DNA of 5,321 bases from Burkholderiales bacterium (GTDB lineage Bacteria; Pseudomonadota; Gammaproteobacteria; Burkholderiales; UBA11063). The position numbers were made by a program, and so were the translations under genes. The notes beneath the pieces are model-generated. The model saw nothing but the letters and a program-made list of their open reading frames with translations, did no database searches and was not told where the DNA came from. The DNA lies in contig JAPJMP010000204.1 in assembly GCA_026461645.1 (NCBI GenBank), forward strand, positions 1 through 5,321, given 5' to 3'. Below, piece by piece: positions 1 through 5,047 of the stretch (positions are counted from its first letter, which is position 1; each line of letters begins with the position of its first letter).

Positions 1-19
1 AATTTGTTTTTTTAACCAT
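1..19 (-). CDS. 5' end of an unidentified gene leaving the window
   Basis: On the minus strand an ATG at 19-17 opens a frame reading M-V-K-K-T-N before the window ends. It is preceded by GGAGA (complement of 26-30) with a six-base spacer, which is close to an ideal Shine-Dalgarno. A nearby ATG at 32 hits a stop after six codons, so 19 is the better start. Six codons are too few to name a product; the lysine-rich opening is compatible with many proteins. The gene is divergent from the repeat protein that begins at 65, leaving only 45 bases between them. Confidence 0.45.
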
Positions 20-64
20 AATCGTTCTCCATAAAATAATTAAAATTTTACCTTAATTACTTCT

Positions 65-1015
65 ATGACGGTGGATCAAATTTCAGGTCACATTATACCT
101 GATGCTAGTTTGGTACAAGGTGCTGATGGTGATTTATATGGAACCACTACAGGTGGTGGCAGTAGTTCATTTTGTGATGGTGGTTGCGGTACTGTGTTTA
201 AGATCACGCCACAAGGCGCAAAAACAATTTTATATAATTTTCAAGGCGGCAGTGATGGAACAGTTCCAGATGCTGGTTTAATTCAAGGTCAAGATGGTAA
301 TTTTTATGGTGCAACGACAACTGGAGGTGATGTTAATTGCAATGATGGGCTTGGTTGTGGCACAATATTTAAAATTACCCCACAAGGTCAAGAAACCGTT
401 TTATATAGCTTTCATTGGAAGACTGATGGAGCTTTTCCATTATCTACTTTAATATACGGTAATGATGGCAATTTATACGGTACCACGGAATGGGGTGGTA
501 ACAAAAATCTTGGGAACGTATTTAAAATTACCACACAAGGCCAAGAAACAGTTTTATATAGTTTCCAAATTGGTGGTGATGGAAGCAACCCAGAGGGTAG
601 TTTAGTCCAAGATTCCGACGGTAATTTGTATGGCACTACCGTTACAGGAGGTGATTCGGGTAATGGGGTTGTATTTAAAATAACACCTCAAGGTCAAGAA
701 ACAATTTTGCATAAATTTGAACAAAATCAAACAGATGGTGTAAGCCCCCGTAGTGGTTTAATTCAAGGCATGGATGGTGCATTTTATGGTACTACATTTG
801 GCGGTGGCAAAGATAATTCAGGGGTTGTATTTAAAATAACACCTCAAGGCCAAGAAACAATTTTGCATACTTTTAAAGAGAATCAAATAGATGGCCAATA
901 TCCTCATGCCGCTCTAACACAAGATAGCAAAGGTAATTTATATGGTACTTCATTTGGTGGAGGCAAATATGGATTTGGTACTATATACAAGATTAAGGAT
1001 ATGTCACAGAATTAA
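65..1015 (+). CDS. GloVer (Gloeo_Verruco)-type tandem repeat protein, possibly N-terminally truncated
   Basis: This 316-residue protein is almost wholly made of six tandem repeats beginning at residues 12, 68, 125, 176, 228 and 280; the last is cut short. Each repeat has the order P-x3-L-x-Q-x2-DGNLYGTT, a glycine-rich loop, VFKITPQGQET, LYSF and a DG turn. This matches the GloVer or Gloeo_Verruco repeat (TIGR03803), common in secreted or surface 'choice-of-anchor' proteins. A beta-propeller-like fold is a reasonable inference. Family members usually carry an N-terminal signal peptide, but here the first 11 residues are not hydrophobic. They lead straight into the conserved proline of a repeat, as if the frame began inside an earlier repeat. 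There is no C-terminal anchor or sorting motif. No Shine-Dalgarno precedes ATG 65, and an in-frame TAA at 41-43 blocks extension. The only cysteines are 37, 41, 92 and 98, in the loops of repeats 1 and 2. The function is unknown. It may be a decayed gene, a leaderless gene, or a functional cytoplasmic form. Confidence 0.8.
   Translation: MTVDQISGHIIPDASLVQGADGDLYGTTTGGGSSSFCDGGCGTVFKITPQGAKTILYNFQGGSDGTVPDAGLIQGQDGNFYGATTTGGDVNCNDGLGCGTIFKITPQGQETVLYSFHWKTDGAFPLSTLIYGNDGNLYGTTEWGGNKNLGNVFKITTQGQETVLYSFQIGGDGSNPEGSLVQDSDGNLYGTTVTGGDSGNGVVFKITPQGQETILHKFEQNQTDGVSPRSGLIQGMDGAFYGTTFGGGKDNSGVVFKITPQGQETILHTFKENQIDGQYPHAALTQDSKGNLYGTSFGGGKYGFGTIYKIKDMSQN
98..1015 (+). repeat. Six in-frame GloVer repeats (51-57 codons)
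   Basis: Repeat units start at nucleotides 98, 266, 437, 590, 746 and 902, giving lengths of 56, 57, 51, 52, 52 and 37 codons. Repeats 1 and 2 are longer because their glycine loops carry a cysteine-containing insert. At the DNA level, repeats 4 and 5 are the most alike: 665-713 and 821-869 are 49 bases long, exactly 156 bases apart, and differ at only one position (694 T versus 850 C, a silent change). Confidence 0.85.
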
Positions 1016-1035
1016 ATTTTTATGTTTCCCCAAAG

Positions 1036-1056
1036 TTATCTTAGATGCTGAGATAA
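1036..1056 (+). terminator. Hairpin after the repeat-protein gene, weak terminator candidate
   Basis: The arms 1036-1044 and 1048-1056 pair over nine positions (one G-U wobble) around a three-base ATG loop, starting 20 bases after the stop codon at 1013-1015. The wobble becomes a C-A mismatch on the other strand, so the structure favours plus-strand RNA, the sense of the upstream gene. The following bases are A/T mixed rather than a run of T, so intrinsic termination would be inefficient; it may instead be a 3' stability hairpin. Confidence 0.35.
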
Positions 1057-1068
1057 AATTAAATAAAA

Positions 1069-1136
1069 TTGACAAAAGATAGTGTAAAGTAAAATTTACT
1101 TCGCATTGACAATAATAACTATGTTAGTAATACTAA
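1069..1136 (+). promoter_or_regulatory. Two tandem promoter-like elements in the 1016-1191 gap
   Basis: Two exact TTGACA hexamers occur at 1069-1074 and 1106-1111. Each is followed 12 bases later by a palindrome with a single central base: 1087-1101 (arms AAGTAAA and TTTACTT) and 1124-1136 (arms TTAGTA and TACTAA). The first has a fair -10 (TAAAAT, 1090-1095) but only 15 bases of spacing; the second has only weak -10 candidates near 1128-1135. Both point towards the 3' end of the convergent transporter gene, so any transcript would be a short RNA or an antisense RNA. Nothing else recognisable lies in 1016-1191: no gene and no clear terminator for the transporter operon. Confidence 0.2.
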
Positions 1137-1191
1137 GTTTAATTATTTTTCTGCATGTGAGTGAGTTATGGTTTACATTATATATAACGAT

Positions 1192-2493
1192 TTAAGCAAA
1201 TAGCATACTATAAATAATTAAAAAAGTTACTTGTACACAAGTAACAGTAAGTCCATTTTTGATCATGGCTTTTAAATTGGTGCTTTCAGCAAATCCCATT
1301 GCGGCAAACATATTGGGGCCAGGATAAGCAAAGTTCGTTATTCGCGTTGCAAGAAGCATACTAAAAGCAAAAGTTAGAGTAGATAGATTTAACGCAATTG
1401 CAGCTGGAGAAAAAAGTTTGCTTAATAATTGTATAACTGCAGCAGATGCAGCAGGCATACCAAAGGCACCAGTTAGTCCAGTTACTATGGGAAGAATCTG
1501 TTTACCACCTAAATCAACAAGTGGAGTTAGAAGTGCGGTTAAAGCATTAAATCCACCAGCTTGTTGAATTAAACTTAGCATCGGATCTAACAATACAAAC
1601 ATAACAAATAAATTAAGATTTTTTTGCATACCACTTATAATTAAAGTAACAATTTTATTTAAATTAAGTCCTCCGCATAAGCCAGTAACTATAGCTAAAA
1701 ACAACATAACAAAAATCACATAAGATGTTTTAGCATGAGATATAAAACCATAACAAACACAAAAAACAAACCCAAAAATGAAGATTAAAGTACTTATATT
1801 TTGTTGTTTATTGGGTACAAACTGATTATCATTAAGATTTAAACTATATTTTTCTTTAGGATACTGCTGTTGTAATTTTCCGGCTATAATCCAAGTAGTA
1901 ATAATGGTAACTAAAGCAATTGGAATTGAAGCATAAAGTAGCATTGAAATGTAACTAATATGACTAACACCTAAAAGAGCCACAACAGGTGGAGCAAAAG
2001 GACCTAAGATTAAGGCTTCTTCACCACTAGCTTGCATTAACACTGCTAGACTTGGCTTATTCAGACCAACTTTGCCAGCTATTGGTCTTAATATTGGCGC
2101 CAAAATTGCTATGCCACCGGCTAATGTTCCAAGAACACCTACAATGGTAATGGATGAAATAATAACACCAATCTTAACTTTACGTTGGGTGTTAATTCCG
2201 ATGCCATAGACTATTTTATAAACCAGTGTATGACTTACTTTGGTTTCTGCTAAAACTTCGCCTAATCCCCGACCTAACATTATAATAAAACCGATTAAAG
2301 CTAAAAATCCACTCAAAGCTTGCTCTAGATTTGCACCAACTGCAATAGGGGTAGATTTATTTAATAAGAAGCCTAAAATTACGCAAATTAAAATTGCGAC
2401 TAACGGCTCCACATTTTTAAAAACTAAAACGGCATAAATAATTATTAAAGCTAAACTTGATAATTGCCACCAAAAAGTTAAAGTATAATGCAT
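1192..2493 (-). CDS. Multi-pass membrane transporter, ion transporter superfamily (GntP/NhaC/YuiF-like)
   Basis: This 433-residue protein is dominated by hydrophobic stretches, with roughly ten to twelve membrane segments. The clearest lie near residues 10-24, 29-46, 58-75, 107-137, 181-204, 233-252, 256-274, 293-310, 365-385 and 415-432. A polar, lysine- and asparagine-rich loop at about 206-232 divides it into two halves. Each half carries a glycine/proline-rich motif within or next to a membrane segment, GEEALILGPFAPPV (157-170) and TGAFGMPAASAA (341-352). This pattern is typical of the ion transporter superfamily, where re-entrant loops form the substrate site (GntP, CitMHS, NhaC, DcuC relatives). 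Length fits that group. I cannot assign a substrate from sequence alone; a Na+/H+ antiporter or an anion/amino-acid symporter are both possible. The start is firm: its ATG overlaps the epimerase stop by one base and follows GAGGTG. Coupling to the epimerase suggests it moves a dipeptide, glutamate or a related compound across the inner membrane. Confidence 0.75.
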   Translation of the reverse strand: MHYTLTFWWQLSSLALIIIYAVLVFKNVEPLVAILICVILGFLLNKSTPIAVGANLEQALSGFLALIGFIIMLGRGLGEVLAETKVSHTLVYKIVYGIGINTQRKVKIGVIISSITIVGVLGTLAGGIAILAPILRPIAGKVGLNKPSLAVLMQASGEEALILGPFAPPVVALLGVSHISYISMLLYASIPIALVTIITTWIIAGKLQQQYPKEKYSLNLNDNQFVPNKQQNISTLIFIFGFVFCVCYGFISHAKTSYVIFVMLFLAIVTGLCGGLNLNKIVTLIISGMQKNLNLFVMFVLLDPMLSLIQQAGGFNALTALLTPLVDLGGKQILPIVTGLTGAFGMPAASAAVIQLLSKLFSPAAIALNLSTLTFAFSMLLATRITNFAYPGPNMFAAMGFAESTNLKAMIKNGLTVTCVQVTFLIIYSMLFA

Positions 2494-3590
2494 TATTTCA
2501 CCTCATATAAATAGGTTAACCCTTGTGTAAATCCCTGGATTCCTAAACCTGGTTGTTGGCTTAATATTATTTTATTTTTATTTAATTGAGCACCACCAAT
2601 AATATAATTTTCTTTTATTAAAGCCAATGGGTCTAAATCCGCAAAATAAATATCTGGTTTACTTAATGCAAAACTGGCAATAGCAGCAATGCCAATTGGT
2701 GATTCTAACATACAGCCCACCATAATTTTCATATTGGCAGCTGTTGCAATATCATAAATTGCATTTGCATTTCTAATGCCGCCGCTTTTCATTAATTTGA
2801 TGTTAATGCCATCACAAGCAGATGCTTTTGCTAAATTTAAAGCATCCTCTTTAGAAAAACATGCTTCATCAGCAATTATTAAATTATCAACATTATGGCG
2901 AATTAATGATAAATCATTAATAGCATTAGCTTTGACTGGTTGTTCAATAAAAGCAATATTGTAGATATTTATTGCTTTAATAATTTGGAACGCCATTTTG
3001 CAGTCCCATCCCTGATTGGCATCAACCACTAGATTACACTTATCGCCTACAGCTTGTCGAATTAGTTTTACCCGTTCAATATCACTTATGGCATCTACAC
3101 CAAGCTTAATTTTAATAGTATCAAAACCTTGACTAATAAAGTTTGTTGCATCTTGTGCCATAGCGTTAGCCTCTTTTAAACTAATCATTATTGAGGTAGT
3201 AATGCTATTGCTTCTAGCTCCAAGAAATTTATATAACGGTAAATTGCAATATTGAGCAAATAAATCATGTAAAGCAATATCAATTCCAGCTTTGGCAGAA
3301 GAATTAGCTTTAACGCAATTATTTGTAAAATATAATAATTCACTTAAAGCATAAATTTCTTTATTTAATAAATTGGGTGCAATGATGTTTTTAATGGTGG
3401 CAATAATTGACTCAATGCTATCACCTGTTATTGCAGGGGTTGATGCCGCTGACCCATAACCAATTTTGCCATCACTCGTTTTAAGCAATATTACAACATC
3501 ATTAACGCTTGTGGTTTTGCGAATTGCAGTGATAAATGGTGTAATTAAAGGTATTTCTAAACTAGCAATTGTAATTGATGTGATTTTCAT
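2493..3590 (-). CDS. Dipeptide epimerase, probable L-Ala-D/L-Glu epimerase (enolase superfamily)
   Basis: This 365-residue protein is a full-length member of the muconate-lactonizing subgroup of the enolase superfamily: an N-terminal capping domain (about 1-125) followed by a TIM-barrel. Visible catalytic residues are the KxK pair K160/K162, metal ligands D190 (DANQGW), E216 (IEQP) and D241 (ADE), and the opposite general base K265 in NIKLMKSGG. R24 and the DLD motif (D318, D320) match the residues that hold the dipeptide in known L-Ala-D/L-Glu epimerases such as E. coli YcjG and Bacillus YkfB; GCMLESPIG (292-300) is also characteristic. The family interconverts L-Ala-D-Glu and L-Ala-L-Glu so that murein-derived dipeptide can be cleaved by ordinary peptidases. 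It is cytoplasmic and Mg-dependent. Related enzymes act on other dipeptides, so the exact substrate is inferred. The ATG at 3590 follows AAGGGGAAAG at good spacing. The gene lies 38 bases after radA, has its own promoter, and overlaps the transporter gene. Confidence 0.88.
   Translation of the reverse strand: MKITSITIASLEIPLITPFITAIRKTTSVNDVVILLKTSDGKIGYGSAASTPAITGDSIESIIATIKNIIAPNLLNKEIYALSELLYFTNNCVKANSSAKAGIDIALHDLFAQYCNLPLYKFLGARSNSITTSIMISLKEANAMAQDATNFISQGFDTIKIKLGVDAISDIERVKLIRQAVGDKCNLVVDANQGWDCKMAFQIIKAINIYNIAFIEQPVKANAINDLSLIRHNVDNLIIADEACFSKEDALNLAKASACDGINIKLMKSGGIRNANAIYDIATAANMKIMVGCMLESPIGIAAIASFALSKPDIYFADLDPLALIKENYIIGGAQLNKNKIILSQQPGLGIQGFTQGLTYLYEVK
2498..2503 (-). promoter_or_regulatory. 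Shine-Dalgarno of the transporter, inside the epimerase gene
   Basis: GAGGTG forms the Glu-Val codons near the epimerase C-terminus and ends four bases before the transporter ATG (2493-2491). The stop and start share one base as TAATG. This arrangement implies translational coupling, with ribosomes finishing the epimerase reinitiating on the transporter. Confidence 0.75.
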
Positions 3591-3593
3591 TGA

Positions 3594-3624
3594 CTTTCCC
3601 CTTAATTATTGATAAATTATAGCA
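3594..3624 (-). promoter_or_regulatory. Extended -10 promoter and ribosome binding site of the epimerase-transporter operon
   Basis: Reading the minus strand, TGC (3624-3622) directly precedes a perfect TATAAT (3621-3616), an extended -10 element. No good -35 is visible at 16-19 bases upstream, which extended -10 promoters tolerate. Transcription would begin near 3609, giving a leader of about 20 bases that contains AGGGG seven bases before the ATG at 3590. The operon could also be reached by read-through from radA, since no terminator separates them. Confidence 0.65.
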
Positions 3625-3625
3625 C

Positions 3626-3639
3626 GCTTTAATTAAAGC
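3626..3639. repeat. Perfect 14-bp palindrome over the radA stop codon, possible operator
   Basis: GCTTTAATTAAAGC is a perfect dyad with no spacer. It includes the radA stop (TAA, minus strand, 3631-3629) and lies just upstream of the epimerase extended -10, in the -35/spacer zone. A repressor or activator bound here would be well placed to control the epimerase operon. It has no T-run, so it is not an intrinsic terminator for radA. Chance occurrence in AT-rich DNA cannot be excluded. Confidence 0.35.
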
Positions 3640-4984
3640 AGGCTTGAAGCACTTGATTAATATCACTAACTGCGATTAATTCAATGTCTGTATACTTTTC
3701 TTTAGGTAAATTAGCTTTAGGCATTATAATCTTTTCAAAACCTAATTTTATTCCTTCTTTGATTCGTTCTTGCCCCTTTTGAACAGTACGAATTTCGCCG
3801 GATAAACCGACTTCACCAAAAACAGCTAATTTAGGAGCTAATGCTTTATTTTTAAACGATGATACAATAGACAAGATTACAGCTAAATCAATTGCTGGCT
3901 CACTAACTTTAACTCCGCCAACAATATTTAAAAATATATCTTGATCAAAAAGTTGCAAATTTAAATGACGTTGCATAATAGCAATTAGCATCGCTAAACG
4001 ATAGTTATCCATGCCTACTGCAAGTCGTTTTGGTGGCATTATATGAGAATTATCAACTAATGCTTGAACTTCAACTAAAATTGGCCTTGTTCCTTCTTGG
4101 GTAATTAAAATACAACTACCAGGGACTCCAGTTCGATATGAGGATAAAAATAAAGCTGAAGGATTATTTACCTCTTTCAAACCTTTATCTGTCATGGCAA
4201 AAATTCCTAGTTCATTGACAGCCCCAAAACGGTTTTTGATACTTCTAATCATTCTATAATTTGAATGTTGATCTCCTTCAAAATATAAAACAGCATCAAC
4301 AATATGCTCTAAAACTCTAGGCCCTGCAATACTACCATCTTTGGTTACGTGACCAATCATTATAATGGTAATATTTTTTTGTTTGGCAATACGCGTTAGC
4401 ATACTTGCACACTCGCGGACCTGAGCTACAGATCCTGGGGCGGATTGTAACATTTCGGTATACATGGTTTGAATCGAGTCAATTACAACAATTTGTGGCT
4501 CTTTACTTTCAATCATTTGCAAAATTGTTTTTAAACCTATTTCAGCCATAAGCAACAAATTTTCATTGCCAATGATGCCAAGTCGTTGGGCACGAATGGC
4601 AACTTGTTGAACTGATTCTTCTCCCGTTATATATAGTACTTTGCTGGATTTGGATAATTTATCCATGGTTTGCAACAGCAGTGTTGACTTACCAATTCCA
4701 GGGTCGCCACCTAACAAAATTACAGAGCCAACAGCAAATCCTCCACCCAATACGCGATCTAATTCATTAATGGTTGTTTGAATGCGGTTGATTGCTACTG
4801 TTGATATGTTAGATAAATTGGTGGTAGTGGTAACACTATTTAACGGATTATACCTGCTATTTTTGGTTTCTTCTGCAATTGATTCAATTAAACTATTCCA
4901 AGCACCACAACTGTTACATTTGCCTTGCCATTTGCTATGTATATCTCCACATTCATTGCAGGTATAAACAATTTTATTTTTAAT
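3629..4984 (-). CDS. radA: DNA repair and recombination protein RadA, starting at an ATT codon
   Basis: RadA (Sms) is a cytoplasmic RecA-like ATPase that promotes branch migration and processing of recombination intermediates. From the ATT at 4984 the protein is 451 residues, close to the 460 of E. coli. Domains in order are a four-cysteine zinc finger (C9, C12, C23, C26; CNEC and CNSC), a RecA-like core with Walker A GGDPGIGKST (92-101, K99) and Walker B IVVID (D169), the RadA-specific KNRFG motif (250-254), and a C-terminal Lon-protease-like domain from about 350. All hallmarks are intact. The frame is open upstream only to a TAA at 5014-5012, and that stretch contains no ATG, GTG, TTG or CTG. 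GGAG at 4996-4993 sits eight bases before ATT 4984, and starting there puts the first cysteine at position 9, as expected for the family. The first conventional start, TTG at 4750, would delete the zinc finger and begin just before Walker A, so it is unlikely. Confidence 0.92.
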   Translation of the reverse strand: MKNKIVYTCNECGDIHSKWQGKCNSCGAWNSLIESIAEETKNSRYNPLNSVTTTTNLSNISTVAINRIQTTINELDRVLGGGFAVGSVILLGGDPGIGKSTLLLQTMDKLSKSSKVLYITGEESVQQVAIRAQRLGIIGNENLLLMAEIGLKTILQMIESKEPQIVVIDSIQTMYTEMLQSAPGSVAQVRECASMLTRIAKQKNITIIMIGHVTKDGSIAGPRVLEHIVDAVLYFEGDQHSNYRMIRSIKNRFGAVNELGIFAMTDKGLKEVNNPSALFLSSYRTGVPGSCILITQEGTRPILVEVQALVDNSHIMPPKRLAVGMDNYRLAMLIAIMQRHLNLQLFDQDIFLNIVGGVKVSEPAIDLAVILSIVSSFKNKALAPKLAVFGEVGLSGEIRTVQKGQERIKEGIKLGFEKIIMPKANLPKEKYTDIELIAVSDINQVLQACFN

Positions 4985-4992
4985 GTTTTCTA

Positions 4993-4996
4993 CTCC
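4993..4996 (-). promoter_or_regulatory. Shine-Dalgarno that places the radA start at ATT 4984
   Basis: GGAG is followed by an eight-base spacer (TAGAAAAC) and then ATT. The same GGAG is part of an ATG-GAG-TAG triplet run (4998-4990), a two-codon frame in a different phase that cannot encode RadA. The next in-frame ATT, at 4972, is 20 bases from GGAG and so too far. Confidence 0.6.
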
Positions 4997-5003
4997 ATTA
5001 TTA

Positions 5004-5035
5004 TTAACTAATTATTATTTTAACAAATTAGTTAA
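5004..5035. repeat. Inverted repeat flanking the radA -10 box, possible operator
   Basis: The arms TTAACTAATT (5004-5013) and AATTAGTTAA (5026-5035) are perfect 10-bp inverted copies separated by 12 bases, so their centres are 22 bp apart, about two helical turns. The proposed -10 element (5025-5017) lies in the spacer and the transcription start would fall in or beside the left arm. This geometry suits a dimeric repressor. The arms are mostly A/T, so a chance match somewhere in a window this size would not be surprising; the position is what makes it notable. Confidence 0.4.
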
Positions 5036-5047
5036 GTTCAGATTCAA
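5017..5047 (-). promoter_or_regulatory. Probable radA promoter
   Basis: On the minus strand TGT followed by TAAAAT (5025-5017) forms an extended -10 element. A TTGAAT (5047-5042) lies 19 bases upstream as a loose -35. Transcription would begin around 5010, giving a leader of roughly 26 bases before ATT 4984 that includes GGAG. Confidence 0.45.

Noticed and set aside
412..636. 74-codon minus-strand frame inside the repeat-protein gene
   Set aside because: It is the antisense shadow of the GloVer repeats, with no ribosome binding site and no recognisable domain.
65..1015. CRISPR array suggested by regularly spaced repeats
   Set aside because: The repeats are in-frame coding units with amino-acid-level conservation and no spacer/repeat organisation.
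1085..1101. Terminator for the transporter operon at the AAGTAAA/TTTACTT palindrome
   Set aside because: The stem is short and wholly A/T apart from one G-C pair, with no T-run on the minus strand.
1168..1203. 11-codon plus-strand frame (MVYIIYNDLSK) in the gap before the transporter
   Set aside because: Too short, overlaps the end of the transporter gene, and has only a vague purine stretch upstream.
2240..2437. 65-codon plus-strand frame opposite the transporter
   Set aside because: Shadow of the transporter gene; low-complexity lysine/proline composition and no independent signals.
2776..2964. 62-codon plus-strand frame opposite the epimerase
   Set aside because: Lies fully within a well-supported gene with intact catalytic motifs; no homology recognised.
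4750..4750. TTG at 4750 as the radA start
   Set aside because: It would remove the zinc finger, which is intact and in frame upstream, and would start the protein right before Walker A.
4782..4967. 61-codon plus-strand frame opposite the radA N-terminus
   Set aside because: It overlaps the radA zinc-finger coding region antisense; the radA reading has conserved motifs and this does not.
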